From assembly GCA_030830385.1 (NCBI GenBank), contig JAURNA010000161.1, forward strand, positions 1-15,436: DNA of 15,436 nt. The letters run 5' to 3'. A model generated the notes under the pieces. That model was not told the origin of the DNA, did no database searches, and worked only from the letters and a program-made list of their open reading frames with translations. Numbering within the stretch: position 1 is the first letter of the stretch; each line of letters starts with the position of its first letter. Below are positions 7,259-14,298 of this stretch, piece after piece. The DNA is from Crocinitomicaceae bacterium. GTDB taxonomy: Bacteria; Bacteroidota; Bacteroidia; Flavobacteriales_D; Crocinitomicaceae. A program made the translations under genes and the position numbers.

Positions 7259-9310
7259 TTACGCAGATTGATCGATCTTTTTCACCATTGTAAGAATGGT
7301 TGCAAGCGCCACTGTTTCTCCTGTTTCATCGTACACATCAACCAGGAATTTCACGATTCCCTTTGCAATGTCATCCTCTGAACGTTTCTCCTGATCGATT
7401 TTTTCCTTCACGGTAAACCGAACGGCAATGGTGGCTCCGGGATAAACAGGTTTTGTAAATCGTGCTTCGTCGATTCCGTAATTGAGCAGTACCGGCCCTT
7501 TCTTCGGATCTACGAACAGACCGGCTGCCTTTGACAAGACGAAGTATCCGTGTGCCACGCGCTGCTCAAAAATGGTTCCTTCCAGCGAAGTCGCATCCAT
7601 GTGTGCATAGAAATTATCTCCGGAAACATTCGCAAAATTTACGATGTCGGCATCGGTGACAGTATGTTTGTGCGTGAATACCGTTTCCCCGACTTTTAAT
7701 TCTTCAAAGTGCTTGCGGAACACGTGCGGGTTTGCTTCCGGCTGTGCCGCTCCCACCTGGAATTGTTGGGTGATTTCAGAAATTGTCGTTGGGTGCCCCT
7801 GAATGGCTGTTCTTTGCAAGTAGTGCATCACACCTCGCTTTCCACCCATCTCTTCGCCCCCTCCTGCTCGTCCAGGGCCTCCGTGAGTGAGCAATGGCAT
7901 TGTTGAACCGTGCCCTGTACTTTCCTTTGCGCAGTCTTTGTTCAATATGAGGATTCGTCCGTGCATGCTCGCCGCTTCCACGACGTAATTTCTTGCCTCT
8001 TCGTCGCTTGGCGTAACAATCGATGAAACCAGCGATCCTTTGCCCATTCGTGACAACTCGATGGCATCGTTCGGCGATTTGTAGGGAAGAATGGTAGCGA
8101 CCGGTCCGAATGCCTCCACATGGTGAACATCCGTTTTCGTATGTGGATCGTCATTGTAGAAAAGAATCGGAGGGAAAAACGCTCCTTTTTCTTTATCGCC
8201 TCCTACGATTTCGAAGTTATCCGGATCACCGAAGATGATCTCTTGATTTTTCGCGAGTAGTTCAACGTTTTCACGAACGCGTTCCACCTGAGTTCGGGTT
8301 GCGAGTGCACCCATTCGAACACCTTCCTGACGCGGATCGCCAATCGTTGTTTTTGCCAGTCGGGCAGAAATCGCATCCTGAACATCACCGACAAGATGAT
8401 CCGGAACGAGAATTCGGCGTACCGCAGTACATTTCTGACCTGCTTTCACCGTGATTTCTTTCGTTACTTCCTTCACAAAAATCCCGAACTCCTCTGTGTC
8501 GGGCGTAGCGTATTCTCCGAGTATCATCGCGTTCAATGAATCTGCTTCCAGATTGAACGGGACGCTTTCTTCCAAAATACGGGGAAGTCCCTTGAGCACC
8601 TTACCGGTATGCGCCGATCCTGTGAACGTCACAACGTCCTCGCTGATCACATGATCAATCACTCCCCGGCCCAATCCGCAGATCAACTGCAGTGATCCTT
8701 CCGGAAGAATGTTCGATGCGATGATGTCTCTGACCATCACTTCCGTAAGGTAGCACGTGTATTCCGACGGTTTCACGACGGCAGGAACTCCGGCCATTAG
8801 GTTCACTGCAATTTTTTCGAGCATTCCCCAAATCGGGAAGTTGAATGCGTTGATGTGAACCGCAACTCCTCGTTTCGGCACCATGATATGATGTCCGATG
8901 AACGTTCCCTCACGTGAAAGTGGTGCAGCTGTTCCATCCACATAATACGGAAGGTCGGGAAACTGACGTCGCAGCGACGCATTTGCAAACAAATTCCCGA
9001 TTCCTCCTTCGATATCAATCCAGGAATCGATGCGTGTAGCTCCCGTCCAGGCACTGACCTCATAATAGCGGTCTTTTTTGGTAAGAAGATGCAGTGCGAG
9101 TGCCTTCAACATTCTGCCTCTTTCCTGAAACGTCATTTTTCGCAACGCCGGACCCCCTGTTTTTCGTCCATATTCAAGAATCGCTTCGTAATCGAATCCA
9201 TCGCTGGAAGTCTCTCCGATTACATCACCGTTGATTGCATTGTAAAGTATCGTCTCCACTCCCTTGCCTTCAACCCATTGCCCTTGAATATAACTTTGAT
9301 ATCGTTGCAT
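7259..9310 (-). CDS. paaZ: PaaZ: oxepin-CoA hydrolase / 3-oxo-5,6-dehydrosuberyl-CoA semialdehyde dehydrogenase
   Basis: This 683-aa fusion matches the usual PaaZ length (about 680). Residues 1 to about 520 are an aldehyde dehydrogenase domain with 'HINAFNFPIWGMLEKIA' (152-168), the cofactor motif 'TFTGSAHTGK' (228-237), general base Glu255 (FNLEADS) and nucleophile Cys294 (AGQKCTAVRR). Residues about 535-683 are a MaoC/hotdog hydratase domain with the dyad Asp565/His570 in 'SGDNFYAHMD'. The spacing of both pairs agrees with E. coli PaaZ. In the aerobic phenylacetate pathway the hydratase opens oxepin-CoA and the dehydrogenase oxidises the reactive aldehyde with NADP+. No other paa gene lies in the window, so the enzyme may serve a pathway encoded elsewhere. 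A TATCTTTG element upstream supports this start (leader about 16 nt). A stand-alone detoxifying role is possible. Confidence 0.94.
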   Translation of the reverse strand: MQRYQSYIQGQWVEGKGVETILYNAINGDVIGETSSDGFDYEAILEYGRKTGGPALRKMTFQERGRMLKALALHLLTKKDRYYEVSAWTGATRIDSWIDIEGGIGNLFANASLRRQFPDLPYYVDGTAAPLSREGTFIGHHIMVPKRGVAVHINAFNFPIWGMLEKIAVNLMAGVPAVVKPSEYTCYLTEVMVRDIIASNILPEGSLQLICGLGRGVIDHVISEDVVTFTGSAHTGKVLKGLPRILEESVPFNLEADSLNAMILGEYATPDTEEFGIFVKEVTKEITVKAGQKCTAVRRILVPDHLVGDVQDAISARLAKTTIGDPRQEGVRMGALATRTQVERVRENVELLAKNQEIIFGDPDNFEIVGGDKEKGAFFPPILFYNDDPHTKTDVHHVEAFGPVATILPYKSPNDAIELSRMGKGSLVSSIVTPSDEEARNYVVEAASMHGRILILNKDCAKESTGHGSTMPLLTHGGPGRAGGGEEMGGKRGVMHYLQRTAIQGHPTTISEITQQFQVGAAQPEANPHVFRKHFEELKVGETVFTHKHTVTDADIVNFANVSGDNFYAHMDATSLEGTIFEQRVAHGYFVLSKAAGLFVDPKKGPVLLNYGIDEARFTKPVYPGATIAVRFTVKEKIDQEKRSEDDIAKGIVKFLVDVYDETGETVALATILTMVKKIDQSA

Positions 9311-9329
9311 GTTTGCTTAATTTTCCATT

Positions 9330-9337
9330 CAAAGATA
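9330..9337 (-). promoter_or_regulatory. -7 promoter element TATCTTTG for paaZ
   Basis: The minus strand reads TATCTTTG, identical to the elements before the PfkB kinase, dusB and the glycyl-tRNA synthetase gene. The inferred start near 9326 leaves a leader of about 16 nt before the ATG at 9308-9310. The leader is A-rich (AAATTAAGCAAAC) and has no Shine-Dalgarno sequence. Confidence 0.6.
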
Positions 9338-9489
9338 GCCATTTCCACATCACTGTAGAAGAAGGATATGTTGACCTTTTCCGGGCGGATGTTTTGCATA
9401 AGAACACGATGGACAGGATGGTGTTGACCCTCTGCGAAAATGGCATTTATCACATCAAAATTCCTCGTATGAAAAAGGTAGATATAAGC

Positions 9490-9504
9490 ACTGTAACGTA
9501 CAGT
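9490..9504. repeat. Inverted repeat ACTGTA-ACG-TACAGT
   Basis: Perfect 6-bp arms are separated by 3 bp in the gap between dusB and paaZ. There is no T-run, so it is not a terminator. The size would fit a small operator for a dimeric regulator, but it lies about 150 bp upstream of the paaZ -7 element, far for a repressor site. It may be chance. Confidence 0.3.
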
Positions 9505-9687
9505 CGCTATGGAGAACGCGGTCCAGTGCGCGTTTACACAAATGGAGGAATCGAATGAGAACCCTTCCTGAATGCGCGCAATTGTTCCGATCGAAGGTTC
9601 TGCATCACGGGGAAACCGATCCAAGCAGGCAAAATGCATCTTTACGTTGCGAGGGAATGAATGTTGAATGGAATGCGTGAGCCTCGA

Positions 9688-10683
9688 TCACTCCGAGTAA
9701 GCAAACGTTTCGGCATGATCACGAATGTGACGGAGGATTGCCCGAATCTCTTCCAAATCAAATGAGGTCACCAGTTTCATGCGCAACTGCTTGAAGTGTG
9801 CAATTCCTTTGAAATAGTTGGTGTAATGGCGTTTCATTTCGGCAACTCCCAGCACTTCACCTTTCCACTTTACGCTCATCTCAAGGTGTTCCATTGCCGC
9901 GGCTGCGCGATCTTTTACCGTCGGCTTCTCTGTGTGTTCTCCTGTTCGGGCGAAATGCTTGATTTCATTAAAAATCCACGGATAACCAATACTTGCCCGG
10001 CCGATCATCAACCCGTCAACGCCGTATTTGTTCTTATACTCCACAGCCTTCTCAGGAGAGTCGATGTCTCCGTTTCCGAAAACGGGAATCTTCATCCGCG
10101 GATTGTTCTTCACATCGGCGATCAATGACCAATCCGCCTCGCCTTTGTACATCTGCTTGCGCGTACGCCCGTGAATGGAAATGGCCTCAATTCCCACATC
10201 TTGCAAACGCTCAGCAACTTCAACGATGTATTTCGTGCTTTCGTCCCAACCCAATCGGGTTTTTACCGTTACAGGAAGATCGGTAGCCTTCACAATTTCA
10301 GCGGTCATTTTCACCATCTTGGGGATATCTTGCAAAATTCCGGCTCCGGCTCCTTTGCACGCCACCTTCTTCACCGGACAACCATAATTGATGTCGATAA
10401 TATCCGGATGGGTCTTCTCGGTGATTTCCGTTGCCTGACGCATGCTGTCGATGTCGTAGCCAAAAATCTGAATCCCGATGGGGCGCTCGTATTCATAGAT
10501 ATCCAGTTTCTGGACACTTTTGGCGGCGTCGCGAATCAACCCTTCCGAAGAGATGAATTCTGTGTACATGACATCGGCGCCATGACGCTTGCACAACGCA
10601 CGAAACGGCGGATCACTCACGTCCTCCATAGGGGCGAGCAGTAACGGAAAATCACCCAATTCGATGTCTCTGATTTTCGGCAT
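9688..10683 (-). CDS. dusB: tRNA-dihydrouridine synthase DusB
   Basis: This 331-aa, FMN-dependent enzyme uses NADPH to reduce uridine to dihydrouridine in the tRNA D-loop. It has a TIM-barrel Dus domain with the opening 'FPLLLAPMEDVSDPPFRALC', the catalytic cysteine Cys102 in 'DINYGCPVKKV', 'VKTRLGWDES' (140-150), 'HGRTRKQMYKG' (171-181), and the FMN phosphate-binding 'FGNGDI' (202-207) and 'IGRASIG' (227-233). The C-terminal helical domain (about 245-331) holds 'MKRHYTNYFKG'. An in-frame ATG exists at 10794, but the 37 extra residues would be unlike the family. A TATCTTTG element at 10691-10698 lies inside that extension, so MPKIRDIELG at 10683 is the start. The mRNA leader would be only about 4 nt. 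It is divergent from the glycyl-tRNA synthetase gene, both serving translation. Confidence 0.95.
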   Translation of the reverse strand: MPKIRDIELGDFPLLLAPMEDVSDPPFRALCKRHGADVMYTEFISSEGLIRDAAKSVQKLDIYEYERPIGIQIFGYDIDSMRQATEITEKTHPDIIDINYGCPVKKVACKGAGAGILQDIPKMVKMTAEIVKATDLPVTVKTRLGWDESTKYIVEVAERLQDVGIEAISIHGRTRKQMYKGEADWSLIADVKNNPRMKIPVFGNGDIDSPEKAVEYKNKYGVDGLMIGRASIGYPWIFNEIKHFARTGEHTEKPTVKDRAAAAMEHLEMSVKWKGEVLGVAEMKRHYTNYFKGIAHFKQLRMKLVTSFDLEEIRAILRHIRDHAETFAYSE

Positions 10684-10690
10684 TTCGCTG

Positions 10691-10698
10691 CAAAGATA
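10691..10698 (-). promoter_or_regulatory. -7 promoter element TATCTTTG for dusB
   Basis: The minus strand reads TATCTTTG, ending 7 nt before the ATG at 10681-10683. The inferred start near 10687 gives a nearly leaderless mRNA. The element also settles the start codon, since the in-frame ATG at 10794 lies about 96 bp upstream of this promoter element. Confidence 0.6.
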
Positions 10699-10835
10699 CG
10701 GTGTTTTGATTTTTCGGCAGTCAGGATCTGTTGCTGAAGTGTTGTTTTGTGCAAGGAAAATGGCTTCGGGTCGCTCCGGATCGGTTTCGTGCAAGCACCC
10801 GATTGAATGGTGTAAGCGACGTGGAAAACCCGCAC

Positions 10836-10859
10836 AATGATTTATGATTCGAAATCATT
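10836..10859. repeat. Inverted repeat in the dusB/glyS divergent region
   Basis: The arms AATGATTT (10836-10843) and AAATCATT (10852-10859) are perfect complements around an 8-nt centre. It lies 58 bp upstream of the glycyl-tRNA synthetase -7 element and about 140 bp upstream of that of dusB. There is no T-run. It could be an operator-like site; the AT-rich arms make chance fairly likely. Confidence 0.3.
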
Positions 10860-10917
10860 CATTCGCAATGACGCTTTACTAATTCACAATTCCTAATCCT
10901 CCTTTACGCCTTTCAAT

Positions 10918-10925
10918 TATCTTTG
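10918..10925 (+). promoter_or_regulatory. -7 promoter element TATCTTTG for the glycyl-tRNA synthetase gene
   Basis: TATCTTTG ends only 4 nt before the ATG at 10930. With the element centred at -7, transcription would start at about 10929, so the mRNA should be leaderless. No good -33 element is seen at 19-20 nt spacing. Confidence 0.6.
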
Positions 10926-10929
10926 CGGA

Positions 10930-12468
10930 ATGCAACAAAAAGAGGACAATCTGAAGGACGTAATCTCCCACGCGAAGGAGTATGGTTTTGTATTTCCGTC
11001 ATCCGAAATTTACGATGGCCTTTCGGCGACCTATGACTACGGCCAGCTGGGGGCTGAATTGAAAAACAACATCAAGTCGTACTGGTGGAAATCCATGGTA
11101 CAAATGCACGAAAACATTGTCGGTATTGACGCTGCTATTTTCATGCATCCCACCACGTGGAAAGCTTCAGGCCATGTTGATGCATTCAATGATCCTTTGA
11201 TTGATAACAAGGATTCCAAAAAGCGCTATCGTGCGGATGTTCTGATTGAAGAACACATGGAAAAGTACAATCAGAAGATTGAAAAGGACGTGGCAAAGGG
11301 AAAGAAGCGCTTCGGTGATGACTTCGACGAAGTGCAATTTCTGGCTACGAATCCCAATGTACTCCGCAACAAGGCAAAAATCGACGATATCAGGGAGCGT
11401 ATGCGCGTGGTGATGGAGGCAGATGACATGGAGGGAATTTACACCCTGATCATGGATTTGGGGATTGTTTGCCCGATCTCGGGAACAAAAAACTGGACGG
11501 AAGTTCGTCAGTTTAACCTGATGTTCTCAACGGAGCTTGGTTCCGTTGCGGGTGATGCTTCTAAAATTTACCTTCGACCGGAAACTGCTCAGGGGATTTT
11601 CGTGAATTACCTCAACGTACAGAAGACCGGTCGGATGAAAATTCCGTTTGGAATCGCGCAGATTGGTAAGGCCTTCCGAAATGAGATCGTTGCGCGTCAG
11701 TTTATCTTCAGAATGCGCGAATTTGAGCAAATGGAGATGCAGTTTTTTGTGCGACCGGGAGAGGAAATGAAGTGGTACGAGTACTGGAAAGAAGCCCGTA
11801 TGAAATGGCACCAGGCACTTGGTTTGGGTGAGGAGAATTACCGATTCCACGATCACATCAAACTGGCTCACTATGCGAATGCGGCAGCGGATATTGAATT
11901 CAATTTCCCTATGGGGTTCAAGGAACTGGAAGGTATTCACTCGCGCACCGACTTCGATCTGAAGCAACATGAAGCACATTCGACCAAAAAACTTCAATAT
12001 TTTGATCCGGAATTGAACGAGAGTTACGTTCCTTACGTGGTGGAAACTTCCATTGGTTTGGACCGCATGTTCCTGGCCGTATTGAGCACTTCCTACAAAA
12101 TGGAAGATCTGGAAGACGGAAAACAGCGTGCTGTTCTGTCGCTTCCACCTGCATTGGCTCCGTACAAGGTTGCGGTGATGCCTTTGCTACGTCGTGATGG
12201 ACTTCCGGAAAAAGCACGTGAGGTATTGGATTTGCTGAAATACGATTTCAACTGCTCTTATGACGAAAAAGATGCCGCCGGAAAACGCTACCGCCGTCAG
12301 GATGCGATTGGTACGCCCTATTGCATCATGATTGATCACCAGACGCTGGAGGACAACACCGTTACCATTCGCGATCGCGATACGATGGGGCAAGAACGCG
12401 TTGCGATTGATGAGCTGAACACAATCATTGGAAAGAAGGTTTCGATGAAGGCACTGTTGAAGGGGTAA
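10930..12468 (+). CDS. glyS: Glycyl-tRNA synthetase (single-chain, alpha2 type)
   Basis: This 512-aa class II aminoacyl-tRNA synthetase charges tRNA-Gly using ATP. The N-terminal 'SHAKEYGFVFPSSEIYDG' is the family's glycine-site opening. The catalytic core has 'YLRPETAQGIFVNY' (214-227), motif 2 'FRNEIVARQFIFRMREFEQ' (249-267) and motif 3 'VETSIGLDRMFLAVL' (371-385, Arg379). The C-terminal anticodon-binding domain covers about 410-512 ('APYKVAVMPLLRR' onward). An insertion at about 95-185 is lysine-rich and helical, as usual in the family. The length and single chain exclude the alpha2beta2 (GlyQ/GlyS) type; some annotators use glyQS for this form. The next in-frame ATG is at codon 57, past the conserved opening, so 10930 is the real start although the promoter element lies only 4 nt before it. 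Confidence 0.97.
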   Translation: MQQKEDNLKDVISHAKEYGFVFPSSEIYDGLSATYDYGQLGAELKNNIKSYWWKSMVQMHENIVGIDAAIFMHPTTWKASGHVDAFNDPLIDNKDSKKRYRADVLIEEHMEKYNQKIEKDVAKGKKRFGDDFDEVQFLATNPNVLRNKAKIDDIRERMRVVMEADDMEGIYTLIMDLGIVCPISGTKNWTEVRQFNLMFSTELGSVAGDASKIYLRPETAQGIFVNYLNVQKTGRMKIPFGIAQIGKAFRNEIVARQFIFRMREFEQMEMQFFVRPGEEMKWYEYWKEARMKWHQALGLGEENYRFHDHIKLAHYANAAADIEFNFPMGFKELEGIHSRTDFDLKQHEAHSTKKLQYFDPELNESYVPYVVETSIGLDRMFLAVLSTSYKMEDLEDGKQRAVLSLPPALAPYKVAVMPLLRRDGLPEKAREVLDLLKYDFNCSYDEKDAAGKRYRRQDAIGTPYCIMIDHQTLEDNTVTIRDRDTMGQERVAIDELNTIIGKKVSMKALLKG

Positions 12469-12583
12469 CTGAGCAGGCTTTGTCTCTGTCCTTTTCGTGG
12501 TGCGAATGGAAAGAATCAAGCCTTTCTCAAGAGGTGTACGCCGTACATCACGCGAATTGATCTGACAGGGTGGAGCGTATGTT

Positions 12584-12790
12584 CTACTTACCCCTCGCCA
12601 TTTGAATCAATACGTAAATAAGAAAGATCCAGGGAGCTCCATGCATCGCCAAATCCAACCAATCCATTCCGGCCATTTCACGACCCAATCGAATGTTGTT
12701 GATTTGCTTCCAAATGTGCGGATGCGGCGTAAATGGTGCCAGGCCCAACGTAAGGCACGCTACAACGGCCACGAGCAGGTATTTTTTCAT
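12584..12790 (-). CDS. Small two-helix membrane protein (68 aa)
   Basis: The N-terminal hydrophobic segment (about residues 3-20, after MKK) may be an uncleaved anchor or signal peptide. 'HPHIWKQINNIRLG' and an acidic stretch 'MDWLDLAMHG' follow, then a second hydrophobic segment 'APWIFLIYVLIQM'. The pattern 'LGLAPFxPxPHIW...MDWxDxxxHGxP' is one I recall from short Flavobacteriia proteins that databases label 'RND transporter'; at this size it is no transporter, and that label should not be trusted. Its ATG overlaps the stop codon of the desaturase-like gene (ATGA), so it is the last gene of a four-gene operon and may be a small partner of the di-iron membrane enzyme (inference). The stop codon is TAG. 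Confidence 0.8.
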   Translation of the reverse strand: MKKYLLVAVVACLTLGLAPFTPHPHIWKQINNIRLGREMAGMDWLDLAMHGAPWIFLIYVLIQMARGK

Positions 12791-13662
12791 CGTCGTTTGA
12801 AGGGTTTTACCACATGCCCCCAGAATGACGTTGGGTAGTTTTCAACGTTTTCGAATCCCAGTTCGATATCGCGTCCGGATTTTGGGATGTAGTTTGTTCG
12901 GAAAATGTAGTCCCAAACGCTCAGGGTAATGGCATAATTCATACCGTATGGCCGGTCGGCTGGTAATTCTTTGGCATGGTGCCAGATGTGCATTTTCGGG
13001 TTGTTCAGAATGTATTTCAGCGGCCCGTAGTCCCAACCCAGGTTTGCATGATTCAGGTGACCGATCAAGGTGGCAAAAAAGTAGATATAAAAGGCGTCCG
13101 TGAGTTTGAAATTGAAGATGTAAGCAAGCAATGTAAACTTCGCGATCTGGTACACAACGGACTCCATGAAATGAAATCTCAGGTGCGCTGCAAATCCCAT
13201 TTCACGTACCGAGTGGTGCACTTTGTGAAATTCCCACAGGAACGGAACGCGGTGTAAAATCACATGTACCGACCATTGTACAAAGTCATAGAGTAAGAAG
13301 TAAACGACGAATTGCAGCCAACCCGGAAGACCTGAAAAATCGAGCAAGTAATCGGTGGGTAACCCCATGGTTCCGACCAGTTTTCCAAAGAGAATACGCG
13401 TTGTTTTTGTGAGTGCGGCAAAGACGATCAGTTGAAACAGGAAGTAATTGAAGAACATGTAAAACGCATCCTGCCAAAAATCTTTTCTGAATTTGCGCTG
13501 TTTCTTTCTCCAGGGAAACGCAAGCTCAAGTCCAAACACTACCAGCGATACAATCATCAGGAAATAAAATCCATTGGGGAATTTCAGCGGATGTGTAATT
13601 GCATCCCACAGATAACTCGCGTACCCTTCATACGCCCTTGTGATTGCTTCCCAAAATTCCAT
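12787..13662 (-). CDS. Fatty-acid-hydroxylase / sterol-desaturase family membrane protein
   Basis: This 291-aa multi-pass membrane protein carries the full histidine set of the di-iron FA_hydroxylase superfamily: His133/His137 (HVILHR), His146/149/150 (HKVHHS), His160/164, His202/205 (HLNHAN) and His225/228/229 (HIWHHA). Hydrophobic segments lie at about 31-50, 66-88, 113-132 and 170-200. Such enzymes use O2 and reductant to hydroxylate or desaturate lipids at the cytoplasmic face of the membrane. The substrate cannot be inferred; bacterial members act on fatty acyl chains, hopanoid- or carotenoid-like lipids, or ether lipids. No terpenoid or sterol pathway gene lies in the window. It starts directly after the rhodanese stop codon (TAAATG, no gap) and overlaps the 68-aa gene by 4 nt. 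Confidence 0.92.
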   Translation of the reverse strand: MEFWEAITRAYEGYASYLWDAITHPLKFPNGFYFLMIVSLVVFGLELAFPWRKKQRKFRKDFWQDAFYMFFNYFLFQLIVFAALTKTTRILFGKLVGTMGLPTDYLLDFSGLPGWLQFVVYFLLYDFVQWSVHVILHRVPFLWEFHKVHHSVREMGFAAHLRFHFMESVVYQIAKFTLLAYIFNFKLTDAFYIYFFATLIGHLNHANLGWDYGPLKYILNNPKMHIWHHAKELPADRPYGMNYAITLSVWDYIFRTNYIPKSGRDIELGFENVENYPTSFWGHVVKPFKRR

Positions 13663-13965
13663 TTACTCTTCTACATATGGAATCATATTCGTCCACGGAC
13701 CTCCGTTGTAGGCTTCTACTCCTGCAGCTTTCAACTGTACTTTCGCCGACCCGGAACGCATTCCTGAGGCACACACGCACACGACGGGTACGCCCCATGT
13801 TTTGATGTCTTTCAGGCGACCACGAATCTGTCCCACCGGAATGTTTTCAGAGCCTGGAATGGCACCACCTGCAAATTCCTGTGGAGATCGAACATCAATG
13901 ATCACTGCTCCTCGTTTGAATAATTCGTTGTAGTCCGTTTTCGAACCCAATAGTTTCCTTAACAT
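13663..13965 (-). CDS. Single-domain rhodanese-like protein
   Basis: This 100-aa protein has one rhodanese domain with 'AVIIDVRSPQEFAGGAIPGSENIP' (20-43, with the usual DVR and GxIPGxxNIP elements) and the active loop CASGMRS, where Cys65 is the persulfide-carrying residue and Arg70 supports the loop. It lacks a signal peptide, so it should be cytoplasmic. Such domains transfer sulfane sulfur or act as redox sensors. The family is broad and the acceptor is unknown. It lies 1 nt after the two-helix membrane protein gene and directly abuts the desaturase-like gene, so a functional link with that membrane enzyme is plausible but not shown. Confidence 0.93.
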   Translation of the reverse strand: MLRKLLGSKTDYNELFKRGAVIIDVRSPQEFAGGAIPGSENIPVGQIRGRLKDIKTWGVPVVCVCASGMRSGSAKVQLKAAGVEAYNGGPWTNMIPYVEE

Positions 13966-13966
13966 A

Positions 13967-14281
13967 TCATTTCATATTAGCGCGTTTTCCCAGGTAGACG
14001 CGATAGGCAATCAAAGCAGGAAATCCAATCAAAAATATTCCCGCAAGCATCCATCCTGTTCCGGTCAATCGGAAATCCACAACGCCATACTCTTTCATTC
14101 CTTCTGTTCCGATGCCTAAAAAGCTGGACAAGCTCATGGGCCGATGCTCCGTAGCTTCATACAACCCTCTTTTTACATCAAATTCCCCATCGAAAAGATT
14201 AATGGGGAGCAGGAACAAAAGAGCCGACATTACGACGAGCGAGACAACAAATACAATGATGGTTCTTTTCTTTCGATTCAT
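13967..14281 (-). CDS. Small two-helix membrane protein (104 aa)
   Basis: A basic start (MNRKKR) is followed by a membrane segment at about residues 7-28. A polar loop of about 45 residues ('NLFDGEFDVKRGLYEATEHRPMS' region) and a second segment at about 75-95 come next, ending in a basic tail. Both termini should be cytoplasmic. An in-frame ATG exists at 14344, but that start would lie inside the glycosyltransferase gene on the other strand and upstream of the TAACTTTA promoter element, and would add a hydrophilic leader. ATG 14279-14281 is therefore preferred, preceded by AAAGGG. It is the first gene of the rhodanese/desaturase operon (1-nt gap). I recognise no family. Confidence 0.8.
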   Translation of the reverse strand: MNRKKRTIIVFVVSLVVMSALLFLLPINLFDGEFDVKRGLYEATEHRPMSLSSFLGIGTEGMKEYGVVDFRLTGTGWMLAGIFLIGFPALIAYRVYLGKRANMK

Positions 14282-14298
14282 CCCTTTGCTTGTTAGAC

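Larger units (their letters stand above)
9311..9687. other. 377-bp intergenic stretch, no convincing gene
   Basis: This lies between the starts of paaZ transcription and the end of dusB, both on the minus strand. A plus-strand frame gives 49 residues from the ATG at 9409 (containing 'CENGIYHIKIPRMKKVDIS' and 'YSRYGERGPVRVYTNGGIE') to a stop at 9556-9558, and a minus-strand frame is open across 9220-9639. Neither has a promoter, family resemblance or clear coding character. A short inverted repeat sits at 9490-9504. No hairpin plus T-run is visible for dusB termination. Confidence 0.4.

Noticed and set aside
9409..9558. Plus-strand 49-codon frame in the dusB/paaZ gap
   Set aside because: It has no promoter element or family resemblance, and its longer form runs antisense into paaZ. 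Treated as part of an empty intergenic stretch.
9220..9639. Minus-strand 139-codon frame upstream of and overlapping the paaZ start
   Set aside because: It overlaps 91 bp of paaZ in another frame and spans the paaZ promoter element; its composition does not look like a real protein.
12510..12560. Possible hairpin TGTAC-GCC-GTACA between the convergent glyS and 68-aa genes
   Set aside because: It has only 5 bp with a 3-nt loop and no T-run on either strand; not a supportable terminator.
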